Shown here: in pieces, positions 7,186-14,274 of the stretch | Numbering within the stretch: the stretch's first letter is position 1 | Layout: each line of letters begins with the position of its first letter | From: a virus | IMG/VR virus record: IMGVR_UViG_3300034062_000768 | Location: 1 to 36,085 of that record | Length of the DNA stretch: 36,085 nucleotides | Direction: 5' to 3' (one strand) | Notes under the pieces: generated by a model | Seen by the model: only the letters and a program-made list of their open reading frames with translations | The model's database searches: none | Told to the model about the DNA's origin: nothing | Translations under genes and position numbers: made by a program

Positions 7186-7461
7186 TCAATAACCGGCCAA
7201 AATATCAGTTTTGAATTCTGCAAGTGTCAGATTACGGGCAAAATAATCATCGCCCAACTTGTTAAAACAAGCGTGTACAGCTTGCCCGTTTTCATTGTGG
7301 CGAAGGGGTTCACCGACAAGAAAAGCCCCGCCACGTTGCGCCCTGGGTGGTACGCATTCCAGCATCTCCCAATACATGGCTTCGGTGGTCGGTATCCATT
7401 CGGAGGGCTTGGCGTCCATAGCTGCCCACAATGGCGACCATTCCAATGGGGTGGCGTTCAT
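7186..7461 (-). CDS. Hypothetical 91-residue protein (weak DUF1419 resemblance)
   Basis: The protein starts MNATPLEWSPLWAAMDAKPS and contains EAMYWEMLECVPPRAQRGG (residues 28-46) and AFLVGEPLRHNENGQAVHAC. The Y-x-E-M-L-E-x-x-P-P...GG-x-F pattern resembles DUF1419-type plasmid proteins, but the assignment is weak. The start at 7461 is chosen because its ATGA overlaps the stop of the upstream gene and GAAGGGG lies just before; the open frame extends to 7506 without support. It ends 77 bases before the small membrane gene. Confidence 0.65.
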   Translation of the reverse strand: MNATPLEWSPLWAAMDAKPSEWIPTTEAMYWEMLECVPPRAQRGGAFLVGEPLRHNENGQAVHACFNKLGDDYFARNLTLAEFKTDILAGY

Positions 7462-7745
7462 GCTGCGACCCCTTCGCGCTGAGTCAAACGGTTGATACGT
7501 TCGCACAGAGAATCAAGGCATCCGGCATATTCTTGAAATACGATACCGCCACCATATTGTTTGTTATGAAATTTTTTGCCGCCGATACTGTTAGCCAGTT
7601 TGCAGGCAATGGCGTAGCGATCTGACAATCCGATATTAGACTGCCACCCGTGAACGTCTAAATGTAGGAAATGGCAAACGTGGCGCGGGTTTCCATTTGC
7701 GTCATTATTTATCCGTGTGAAGTCATCAGGGGTTATTTGCTTCAT
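7458..7745 (-). CDS. Hypothetical 95-residue protein
   Basis: The protein starts MKQITPDDFTRINNDANGNP, then a short beta-rich stretch (RHVCHFLHLDV) and a helix beginning DRYAIACKLANSIGGKKFHN. I recognise it only as the kind of conserved hypothetical seen on proteobacterial phages and plasmids. The ATG is preceded by AGGAAAACACC. It overlaps the next gene by 4 bases. Function unknown. Confidence 0.7.
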   Translation of the reverse strand: MKQITPDDFTRINNDANGNPRHVCHFLHLDVHGWQSNIGLSDRYAIACKLANSIGGKKFHNKQYGGGIVFQEYAGCLDSLCERINRLTQREGVAA

Positions 7746-7777
7746 GGTGTTTTCCTGTTACCGGCACAATTGCCGCC

Positions 7778-7798
7778 ACTGCCCACAGTATGGGCAGT
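7778..7798. other. Hairpin in the gap after the SprT-like gene
   Basis: ACTGCCCA and TGGGCAGT form a perfect 8-bp stem around a 5-base loop, in the 65-base gap between the SprT-like gene and the next gene of the leftward operon. No T run follows on either strand. It could be an mRNA stability element or an intra-operon attenuator. Confidence 0.4.
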
Positions 7799-7810
7799 AG
7801 CTGAAACTGT

Positions 7811-8380
7811 TTAAACGCTTTCCATCTCGCCATGATCCGGGCAGTGAGGCGCGCCCATGTCGTTCAGCCATTTGCCAGCTACGCGCACGGTATAACCACA
7901 CTCGCGGCATACACACTTCAACATTCTGGTGCTTTGCTTTTTCTGCGCGTTTGCGGGGACTAGATCGGCATGGGGGTATGCGCCAAGTTGGGCGAGCACA
8001 GGCGACGCCCATGCGGTGAATTGTGGGCCTGCTACTGTCGCTGTCATCTTGCCAGTGAGGCCGATAGCAAGGGCAGTGCGTTTAAACGCTTTGCCGTGCC
8101 CGTCATTCGGGTGTGATGCGTGAATCATCTCATGCGCCAAAATGTCAAGCACTCGGGCGCTGTCGCTGATTGTGGGCGAGATGAAAATCTCGGCATGTTT
8201 ATCAGCACTGGCACGGGCAGACCAACATTCGCCAATTCTGCGGTTCTTGCTTGCCAGTGCTGATTTTGAAGGGAAGCCGCATGAGGCGCGCACTTGCAAG
8301 GGTAAGTCTACGCCACACTGTTTAAACAGTGCGCGCAGTTCAATGGTAGCTTGAGAGAGCCATTGTTCGCGTGTTTGCAT
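7811..8380 (-). CDS. SprT-like zinc metalloprotease
   Basis: This 189-residue protein has the zinc protease motif HEMIH (83-87) with a third ligand candidate H95 in the following HGKAF, then a C-terminal zinc ribbon (C158, C161, C180, H183). This order is that of SprT/Spartan-like proteins. Spartan homologues cleave proteins crosslinked to or tightly bound on DNA; bacterial SprT roles are poorly known. It is first gene of the leftward operon, with AAGGA before the ATG, and transcription probably starts in the repeat-rich region to its right. A role in clearing host proteins from phage DNA is inference. Confidence 0.85.
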   Translation of the reverse strand: MQTREQWLSQATIELRALFKQCGVDLPLQVRASCGFPSKSALASKNRRIGECWSARASADKHAEIFISPTISDSARVLDILAHEMIHASHPNDGHGKAFKRTALAIGLTGKMTATVAGPQFTAWASPVLAQLGAYPHADLVPANAQKKQSTRMLKCVCRECGYTVRVAGKWLNDMGAPHCPDHGEMESV

Positions 8381-8430
8381 GGTGTACTGTCCTTTACTGT
8401 TTGCTGGCTGAGTTTGCCAGTGCTTGCAGT

Positions 8431-8447
8431 GTAACCGATAAAGTTAC
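8431..8447. repeat. Small inverted repeat near the leftward operon start
   Basis: GTAAC and GTTAC flank a 7-base spacer, about 50 bases upstream of the SprT-like start. It sits where an operator for the leftward promoter would be expected. No convincing -35/-10 pair could be fixed with confidence. Confidence 0.3.
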
Positions 8448-8620
8448 AGTGTGACAAATTATTTAACTGATCGTTTGTACAGTGCGCCATTGTGGGTCAT
8501 GTGTGTCGGAGTGTGGGTTGACTGTGGGTAATGACGTTGACGTGATGCTCTCCAATGAAAATGGGCCTTTGTGTGTCATGTGTGTCAAGTATTTTTCAAT
8601 AAACAAAAAAAAAATGTCAG

Positions 8621-8632
8621 TATGTATACATA
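8621..8632. repeat. 12-bp perfect palindrome TATGTATACATA
   Basis: A perfect palindrome immediately after a run of ten A (8605-8614). Its symmetry suggests a dimer-binding site; its AT content also adds to local ease of melting. Confidence 0.4.
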
Positions 8633-8696
8633 GGGCTAGACTAGGCCCGTGCATACCATGCATACGTTTGTGCGGAGTTGGAGCGACTGAAAAGTG

Positions 8697-8752
8697 ATGG
8701 CACACACTGCCCACATGACCCACACGCCTAGATTGTGGGCAGTGTGTGCCAT
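8697..8752. repeat. 19-bp perfect inverted repeat with 18-base spacer
   Basis: The left arm ATGGCACACACTGCCCACA (8697-8715) is exactly matched by its reverse complement at 8734-8752. The decamer ATGGCACACA at the arm tip recurs as direct copies at 8762 and 8771. Such symmetry is far beyond chance and indicates a large cruciform/RNA hairpin or a binding site for an initiator or regulator. Confidence 0.75.
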
Positions 8753-8786
8753 GTTTGCCAGATGGCACACATGGCACACATCCCTA

Positions 8787-8952
8787 GTGCACTGCCTGCC
8801 GGTCGCCCTGGTGCACTGCCTGCCGGTCGCCCTGGTGCACTGCCCACATGGCACATGGCTGCCCGGCTGCTGGCTGCTGGCTGCTGGCTGCCTACCTGCC
8901 GGTCGCCTACCTGCCGGTCGCCTGCCTGCCGGTCGCCTGCCTGCCGGTCGCC
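8787..8952. repeat. Iteron-like array, six copies of a 13-mer
   Basis: CCTGCCGGTCGCC occurs exactly at 8795, 8819, 8895, 8910, 8925 and 8940. The first two lie in a 24-bp tandem unit (8787-8810, 8811-8834, then a 10-base partial copy); the last four are spaced exactly 15 bp. A short GGCTGCT tandem (about 8865-8889) lies between them. The spacing of one and a half and two and a quarter helical turns and nearness to AT-rich DNA fit initiator-binding iterons. Confidence 0.7.
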
Positions 8953-9024
8953 GAGGCCGGGGTGGGAGGGCCGAGCGCCGATGGTCACGGCTACGGAGCG
9001 TCCGCAAACAATTTTTATTTTTTA

Positions 9025-9033
9025 TGATATAAA
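9025..9033 (+). promoter_or_regulatory. Extended -10 promoter of the late operon
   Basis: TGATATAAA matches the extended -10 pattern TGnTATAAT with one mismatch. If 9033 is position -7, transcription starts at 9040, the A of the first late gene's ATG. No ribosome site precedes that ATG, so the message may be leaderless. No good -35 is seen (CAAACA at 9005), as is common for extended -10 promoters. It is placed at the edge of the repeat region. Confidence 0.5.
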
Positions 9034-9039
9034 CCGCGC

Positions 9040-9447
9040 ATGATCTCCTTTCCGCTATCAATTCGAGAGTTAAAAGCAACAGAGTCGCGCTTACAGGCCG
9101 TGTACGATGCAGCAAAGCTAGGCTTGCGCGGTGAGACACTCGCGCTTGCAGCCGGTATGCTGCCGCAAGAATTCATGACGCTGAGTAACTTTGATCCAGT
9201 TGTGAACATGGCCGCGATGAAGGGCAAAGCCGACGGCGAACGCGAGATGGCCGAGATTCTGCACAACGCCGCGCGGGGCGGCGACGCCAAGGCGGCGCTA
9301 GAGATACTGAAGCATCAACACGGCTGGGTCGCCAAGCAGGCTATCTCAGTAGAGATAGACCAACGCATATCCATAACCCAGGCGCTGGCAGAAGCCGAGC
9401 GGCGCATCGTAGAAATCATAGATGCAGACCACAATCTACCAGCCTGA
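9040..9447 (+). CDS. Probable terminase small subunit
   Basis: This 135-residue helical protein lies directly before, and overlaps by 26 bases, the large terminase gene. Residues 8-40 (IRELKATESRLQAVYDAAKL) resemble a helical DNA-recognition region, and AAGMLPQEF a helix-turn-helix segment; AALEILKHQHGW (90-101) is typical of small terminase subunits. It should recognise the packaging site and regulate the large subunit. No Shine-Dalgarno is visible before ATG 9040; the predicted transcript starts at the ATG itself. Assignment rests on synteny and pattern. Confidence 0.75.
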   Translation: MISFPLSIRELKATESRLQAVYDAAKLGLRGETLALAAGMLPQEFMTLSNFDPVVNMAAMKGKADGEREMAEILHNAARGGDAKAALEILKHQHGWVAKQAISVEIDQRISITQALAEAERRIVEIIDADHNLPA

Positions 9448-10945
9448 AGACGAACAAGAACTCATGGCGCGGCTGTGGAGTCCGGCGCTCAAAGACAACC
9501 CACTGGCGTTTGTGTTGTACCTGTTTCCCTGGGGGCGCAAGGGGACGCCGCTGGAACACTTCACCGGCCCGCGCAAATGGCAGCGCGAGGTGCTGCAAGA
9601 CCTTGCCAACCATATTAAGAAGAACAAGGGCGTTGTCGACTACTCGGTATTGCAAGAAGCAGTGTCCAGCGGACGGGGTATTGGTAAGTCGGCGTTGGTC
9701 AGTTGGCTAACTATATGGATGGCGTCGACAAGGATTGGCTCAACAACCATCATCTCAGCCAACTCGGAGAACCAACTGCGTTCAATCACCTGGGCAGAGA
9801 TAACCAAGTGGCTGGCTATGGGGCTAAACAGCCACTGGTTTGAAGTTAGTGCAACGCGAGTAGCCCCAGCCAAGTGGTTGACTGAGTTAGTCGAGCGCGA
9901 CTTGAAGAAAGGTACGAGGTATTGGGGCGTGGAGGGCAGGCTGTGGTCAGCAGAAAACCCGGATGCTTATGCTGGTGTGCACAATTTTGATGGTGTGCTG
10001 GTGATTTTTGATGAAGCCAGTGGTATTGATGATTCGATTTGGTCGGTCACTGGTGGATTCTTCACGGAGAACACGCCGAATCGTTTCTGGCTGGCGTTTA
10101 GCAACCCACGGCGCAACACGGGGTACTTTTACGAGACATTTCACTCAAAGAGGGATTTTTGGGCGACTAAGGTGGTGGATGCGCGGACGGTAGAGGGGAC
10201 GGACAAGGCGGTTTATGAGCGGATCATTGCGGAGTACGGGCCGGATAGTGCCCAGGCGCACGTTGAGGTGTATGGTGAGTTTCCACGGGCGGGGGATGAC
10301 CAGTTTATACCTAGCGACATTGTGGATGAAGCGATGAAACGGCCTAAGTACAAGGACAATTCAGCGCCTATCATCATTGGTGTGGATCCTGCGCGGTTTG
10401 GGGCTGATGCCACGGTGATTGCGGTCAGGCAGGGGCGGGATATTGTGTCTATAAAGAAGTATAGAGGTGATGACACCATGACGGTGGTGGGGCATATCAT
10501 TGAGGCAATGGAGGAGTACAAGCCTGCAATGGTTGTCATTGATGAGGGTGGGCTGGGGGCGGGGATTGTAGATAGGCTCAAGGAGCAGCGGTACAAGATC
10601 AAGGGGGTAAACTTTGGGAACAAGTCCAAAAACCCGATCATGTACGGTAATATGAGGGCGCAGATGTGGGGGGATATGAAAGACTGGCTCAAATCTGCTA
10701 GTATTCCGCAGGATAGGTTTCTTAAAACAGACCTAATTAGCCCCCTGATGAAGCCTGATTCACGGGGTACGATCTTCTTGGAGAGCAAGAAAGAAATGAA
10801 AGCACGGGGTTTAGCTAGTCCAGACGCTGCGGATGCGATATGCGTGACGTTTGCTTTCCCTGTGGCGCATCGGGAGTACCGTGAGGCAGCGCCGCGCAGG
10901 TACTCGGATCACTCGGCGGTGTCTACAGGTTGGATGGGTAGTTGA
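9422..10945 (+). CDS. terL: Terminase large subunit
   Basis: This 507-residue packaging motor has Walker A SSGRGIGKSA (82-91), Walker B VLVIFDEAS (D197, E198), a coupling-type motif near AFSNPRR (225-231), and an RNase H-fold nuclease with VDPARFGAD (D322), VVIDEGG (D374) and SPDAAD (D468, D471). Length matches P22 gp2 (499 residues). It cuts concatemeric DNA and pumps it into the procapsid through the portal. A P22-like genome would package by headful, consistent with the circular map. The ATG at 9422 has a weak ribosome site and may be coupled to the overlapping upstream gene; ATG 9464 is a possible alternative. Confidence 0.96.
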   Translation: MQTTIYQPEDEQELMARLWSPALKDNPLAFVLYLFPWGRKGTPLEHFTGPRKWQREVLQDLANHIKKNKGVVDYSVLQEAVSSGRGIGKSALVSWLTIWMASTRIGSTTIISANSENQLRSITWAEITKWLAMGLNSHWFEVSATRVAPAKWLTELVERDLKKGTRYWGVEGRLWSAENPDAYAGVHNFDGVLVIFDEASGIDDSIWSVTGGFFTENTPNRFWLAFSNPRRNTGYFYETFHSKRDFWATKVVDARTVEGTDKAVYERIIAEYGPDSAQAHVEVYGEFPRAGDDQFIPSDIVDEAMKRPKYKDNSAPIIIGVDPARFGADATVIAVRQGRDIVSIKKYRGDDTMTVVGHIIEAMEEYKPAMVVIDEGGLGAGIVDRLKEQRYKIKGVNFGNKSKNPIMYGNMRAQMWGDMKDWLKSASIPQDRFLKTDLISPLMKPDSRGTIFLESKKEMKARGLASPDAADAICVTFAFPVAHREYREAAPRRYSDHSAVSTGWMGS

Positions 10946-11197
10946 ATGAAAAACGTATCTCTATCAGTTGGGCGGGGCGAGAAATTGCCAACGTCCAAGG
11001 GCGCTGGTTTGACTGCCAAGGGTAGGGCTGTCTACAATGCAGCCACTGGCTCTAACTTGAAGGCTCCTGCGCCAAACCCCAAGACCAAGGCAGATCAGGG
11101 ACGCAAGGATTCATTTTGTGCAAGAATGGGCGCAGTAGCGGCCAACGCCAAAGATGGCGAACGCGCCAAAGCAGCCCTTAAACGATGGAAGTGCTAA
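10946..11197 (+). CDS. DUF6321-like small basic protein
   Basis: An 83-residue basic protein with GAGLTAKGRAVYNAATGSNL, KAPAPNP, then DSFCARMGAVAANAKDGERA and KRWKC. This pattern matches the small DUF6321-type proteins often found beside phage terminase and portal genes; their function is unknown. ATG follows the terminase stop directly (TGA-ATG). The lysine/arginine content would suit binding DNA or the packaging complex, which is inference. Confidence 0.75.
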   Translation: MKNVSLSVGRGEKLPTSKGAGLTAKGRAVYNAATGSNLKAPAPNPKTKADQGRKDSFCARMGAVAANAKDGERAKAALKRWKC

Positions 11198-11199
11198 TC

Positions 11200-11355
11200 A
11201 TGGCTACAAAGAAAATGAACCCGTTTGGCAAAGGCGAATCCAAAAAGATGGAGGCTGCTGAAAAGAAAATGGCTCCAAGCAAAAAAGCCTATGCCGCTAT
11301 GGAAAAGAAGATGGAACCTAGCCTCCACAAACCTATGGCAAGGAAGAAATCATGA
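11200..11355 (+). CDS. Small lysine-rich protein, 51 residues
   Basis: Encodes MATKKMNPFGKGESKKMEAA followed by two further K-K-M repeats (EKKMAP, EKKMEP) and a basic end. The K-K-M triplet recurs about every 10-14 residues, giving an internally repetitive, charged and probably disordered or helical peptide. It starts two bases after the previous stop and ends in an ATGA overlap with the next gene, so it is clearly in the late operon. Function unknown. Confidence 0.7.
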   Translation: MATKKMNPFGKGESKKMEAAEKKMAPSKKAYAAMEKKMEPSLHKPMARKKS

Positions 11356-11507
11356 AATCAGCTAAACCCGGCCTCTATGCCAACATCAACGCCAAGCAAG
11401 ACCGCATCAAGGCTGGCTCTGGCGAGAAGATGAACAAAGTCGGCAGCAACGCAGCGCCTAGCAAGCAAGACTTTGTAAATTCGGCTAAGACGGCGAAGAA
11501 GAAATAG
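11352..11507 (+). CDS. Small lysine-rich protein, 51 residues
   Basis: Encodes MKSAKPGLYANINAKQDRIK, AGSGEKMNKVGS and a basic tail TAKKK. The segment GLYANINAKQDRIKAGSGEKM is a pattern often seen in tiny phage proteins next to portal genes; no function is known to me. The start overlaps the previous stop as ATGA. Second of three consecutive tiny basic proteins. Confidence 0.72.
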   Translation: MKSAKPGLYANINAKQDRIKAGSGEKMNKVGSNAAPSKQDFVNSAKTAKKK

Positions 11508-11509
11508 CC

Positions 11510-11638
11510 ATGCCACTCAAAAAGTCACCTACGCCTGCGGCGTTTAAAGCCAATATCAGGGCCGAGGTCAAGGCAGGCAAACCTGTCAAACAGGCCGTGG
11601 CAATAGCTTATGCGGTCAAAAAGAAGGCAAAAAAGTAA
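11510..11638 (+). CDS. Small lysine-rich protein, 42 residues
   Basis: Encodes MPLKKSPTPAAFKANIRAEV, then KAGKPVKQAVAIAYAVKKKA. The AGKPVKQAVAIAYAVKKK ending is a recurring pattern in small phage proteins of unknown role. It starts 2 bases after the previous stop, and its TAA overlaps the portal ATG (TAATG). Third of the basic peptides between terminase and portal; a structural or DNA-condensing role is only a guess. Confidence 0.75.
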   Translation: MPLKKSPTPAAFKANIRAEVKAGKPVKQAVAIAYAVKKKAKK

Positions 11639-13806
11639 TGGCTGACTACACCGGCATTAACAAGGTTGGCAAGGTTGCCGATGTTGGTGGGGGCGACGAT
11701 AAAGAGTACGGCGATATGCTGTCCACCATGCGTTCGCGCATGACAATGGCGGTGGATGCTTACAGTGACTCGCGCAACAACGAACTGGATGACTTGCGGT
11801 TCATGGCGGGTAGTCCAGACAACCAGTGGCAGTGGCCTGCTGACGTACTGGCGACTCGCGGGGCCGTCCAGGGGCAGACCATTAACGCCCGTCCCTGCCT
11901 GACTATTAACAAGCTGCCGCAGCACGTTCGCCAAGTTACCAACGACCAGCGGTACAACAAACCTAGCGGCAAAGTGATACCTGCGGATGATGTTGCTGAC
12001 CCCGAGATGGCGGAGATATTCAACGGCATAGTGCGGCACATTGAGTACATCAGTGACGCTGACATTGCCTACGCGACTGCCTGCGAGAACCAGGTTACCT
12101 ATGGCGAAGGCTACATTCGCGTACTAACTGAGTACTGCGACGAGAACAGCTTTGACCAGGAACTGAAGATAGGGCGTATTCGCAACTCATTCTCGGTCTA
12201 CATGGATCCTGCTATCCAAGACCCGTGCGGTGCGGATGCCCGGTGGTGCTTTGTCACGGATGATGTACCCAAAGACGAGTACGAGCGCCTGTACCCAGAC
12301 GCTGCGCCTATCAGTAGTTTGCAGTCCCTTGGGATTGGCGACCAAGACCTACAGCAATGGCTACGTGATGAAACAGTGCGGATTGCGGAGTACTTCTATC
12401 GGGAGTACAAAGCCGAGACACTCAACCTGTACCCCAACAACATCACGGCGTTTAACAACACGCCTGATGACAAGCAACTCAAGATGCTCTACGGCAAGCC
12501 GTTGAAGACTCGGATTTCGCAACGGGAAAAGGTTTGCTGGGTCAAGACCAACGGCTACGAGGTGCTAGAAAAGCGCGATTGGGCGGGTAAGTACATACCC
12601 ATTGTGCGGGTGGTGGGCAATGAGTTTGAGGTTAATGGGCAGATTTATGTCTCTGGTCTGGTGCGAAACGCCAAGGACGCCCAACGGATGTACAACTATT
12701 GGGTGAGCCAAGAAGCAGAGATGCTGGCCTTGGCGCCTAAAGCCCCGTTTATTGGCTACGGTGGGCAGTTTGAAGGCTACGAGACTCAGTGGAAGACCGC
12801 CAACACCACCAACTGGCCCTATCTAGAGGTCAACCCAGATGTAACTGATGGTGCTGGTGCTACCCTGCCACTGCCCCAACGTGCCCAGCCACCGATGGCC
12901 TCAACTGGCCTTTTGCAAGCCAAATCGGGGGCGTCTGAGGACATTAAAGCGGCCACAGGGCAGTACAACGCTAGTCTGGGCATGGGCGGCAATGAGCGCA
13001 GCGGCAAGGCTATCCTAGCTAGGCAACGCGAGGGTGACGTTGGTACTTATCACTATGTTGACAACTTAGCCCGTGCCATCCGCTACGTGACCCGGCAACT
13101 GCTGGACATGATTCCCAAAATCTACGACACCCAGAGGATTGCGCGGATCATTGGTGAGGATGGCGACACTGAGATGGCAAAGATTGACCCGTCCCAAGAG
13201 ATGCCGGTTAAGCGGATCGTCAATCAAGAAGGCATTGAGATTGACAAAATCTACAACCCCAATGTTGGCAAGTACGATGTGGTGGTGACTACCGGCCCCA
13301 GCTACAGCACCAGACGCCAAGAGACACGGGAAGAAATGGCTCAGTTGCTGCAAGGCAACCCGGCGCTTATGCAGATTGCAGGCGACTTGTTTGTCAAGGC
13401 AATGGATTGGCCTGGGGCTGATGAGTTGGCTAAACGGCTGGCTAAGACCATTGACCCCAAACTCTTGAGCGACGATCAAGACCCAGCCCTGCAAGCTGCC
13501 AATATGCAGATGCAGGCTATGGGGCAGGAAATGCAGCAGATGCAAGAAATGCTGCAAAACGTCCAAGAGTCAATGGAAGCGCAGACTTTGGAGATCAAAC
13601 GGTTTGACTCCGAAGTCAAAGCCTACGATGTAGAAACCAAACGCATAACCGCAATGGCCGCTGCCATGACGCCTGACCAGATACAAGAGATTGTGCTGGG
13701 TACTGTGCAGGGCATGATAACCAGTGGTGATTTAATGAGTTCGATGCCGCAAGACCAAATGATGATGCCACCTGAAATGATGCCGCCACCAAACCAAGGT
13801 ATGTAA
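11638..13806 (+). CDS. Portal protein (P22 gp1-like)
   Basis: This 722-residue protein is almost the length of P22 gp1 (725). The N-terminal half has typical P22-type portal features: SRNNELDDLRFMAG near 45, an NQWQWP stretch, and RPCLTINKLPQHVRQVTNDQ (about 82-101). The C-terminus is rich in glutamine and methionine (about 620-720: NMQMQAMGQEMQQMQEML), matching the helical barrel that extends into the capsid in P22. Twelve copies form the ring through which DNA is pumped and later ejected. Start overlaps the stop of the preceding small gene. Confidence 0.93.
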   Translation: MADYTGINKVGKVADVGGGDDKEYGDMLSTMRSRMTMAVDAYSDSRNNELDDLRFMAGSPDNQWQWPADVLATRGAVQGQTINARPCLTINKLPQHVRQVTNDQRYNKPSGKVIPADDVADPEMAEIFNGIVRHIEYISDADIAYATACENQVTYGEGYIRVLTEYCDENSFDQELKIGRIRNSFSVYMDPAIQDPCGADARWCFVTDDVPKDEYERLYPDAAPISSLQSLGIGDQDLQQWLRDETVRIAEYFYREYKAETLNLYPNNITAFNNTPDDKQLKMLYGKPLKTRISQREKVCWVKTNGYEVLEKRDWAGKYIPIVRVVGNEFEVNGQIYVSGLVRNAKDAQRMYNYWVSQEAEMLALAPKAPFIGYGGQFEGYETQWKTANTTNWPYLEVNPDVTDGAGATLPLPQRAQPPMASTGLLQAKSGASEDIKAATGQYNASLGMGGNERSGKAILARQREGDVGTYHYVDNLARAIRYVTRQLLDMIPKIYDTQRIARIIGEDGDTEMAKIDPSQEMPVKRIVNQEGIEIDKIYNPNVGKYDVVVTTGPSYSTRRQETREEMAQLLQGNPALMQIAGDLFVKAMDWPGADELAKRLAKTIDPKLLSDDQDPALQAANMQMQAMGQEMQQMQEMLQNVQESMEAQTLEIKRFDSEVKAYDVETKRITAMAAAMTPDQIQEIVLGTVQGMITSGDLMSSMPQDQMMMPPEMMPPPNQGM

Positions 13807-13807
13807 C

Positions 13808-14266
13808 ATGGCTACTACATCTTTAGCCCCAACACCCAAGCTGCAATTCTTTGATGCCAACGGCGCACCACTGGCCGGTGGGCTGCTGTACACCTACGAG
13901 GCTGGCTCAACCACGCCACTAGCCACCTACACCGACAGCACTGGCGTCAGTGCAAACACTAACCCCATCGTCCTCGACAGCCGTGGCGAGGCCAATGTGT
14001 GGCTAGAAGGTGCTATCTACAAGTTTGCCCTGTACACCAGTGTTGGTGTGTTGATCTGGACAGTAGACAACATCAACGGCTCTACCTTTGCTATTGATGC
14101 TGATGGTGACGGAACAACAACTGCCTTTACAGTGGTCAATGGTTTTACCGCCATTTACATCAACGGTGTGTATCAAAACCGCAATACCTACACTGTTACC
14201 AGCGGCACGGTGACGTTTAGCGAAGCACCGCCTTACTCATCCATTATTGAAATTGTTTACGATTAG
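13808..14266 (+). CDS. Tail fibre/spike-associated structural protein
   Basis: The 152-residue protein begins with a head/tail-binding-type pattern: LAPTPKLQFFDANGAPLAGG, LLYTYEAGSTTPLATYTDSTG and NPIVLDSRGEANVWL (about 50-66). These occur at the N-terminus of many podovirus fibres and spikes. The C-terminal half is beta-rich (AFTVVNGFTAIYINGVYQNR). It is probably an adaptor or short fibre rather than a complete receptor-binding protein. It lies directly after the portal and heads a fibre cluster. Confidence 0.72.
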   Translation: MATTSLAPTPKLQFFDANGAPLAGGLLYTYEAGSTTPLATYTDSTGVSANTNPIVLDSRGEANVWLEGAIYKFALYTSVGVLIWTVDNINGSTFAIDADGDGTTTAFTVVNGFTAIYINGVYQNRNTYTVTSGTVTFSEAPPYSSIIEIVYD

Positions 14267-14274
14267 GAACCGCC

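Larger units (their letters stand above)
8381..9039. promoter_or_regulatory. Divergent repeat-rich intergenic region, candidate origin
   Basis: These 659 bases lie between the leftward operon and the late operon and hold no convincing gene; the frames in it are low-complexity. It contains inverted repeats (8431-8447, 8697-8752), a palindrome (8621-8632), a run of ten A at 8605-8614, repeated TGTGGG motifs (8491, 8512, 8523, 8734; inverted at 8709, 8718, 8842), two copies of TCATGTGTGTC (8497, 8576), an iteron-like array (8787-8952) and an AT-rich stretch (9006-9034). Iterons beside AT-rich DNA are usual for replication origins; promoters for both operons should also lie here. Confidence 0.6.

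Noticed and set aside
8787-8952. CRISPR-like array
   Set aside because: Repeat units are only 13-24 bp and contiguous or separated by 2-11 bases without unique spacers, and there are no cas genes.
8636-9139. Long open frames on both strands through the repeat region (for example proline/arginine/glycine repeats)
   Set aside because: They translate tandem DNA repeats into low-complexity strings, have no ribosome sites and are equally open in several frames, as expected for GC-rich repeats.
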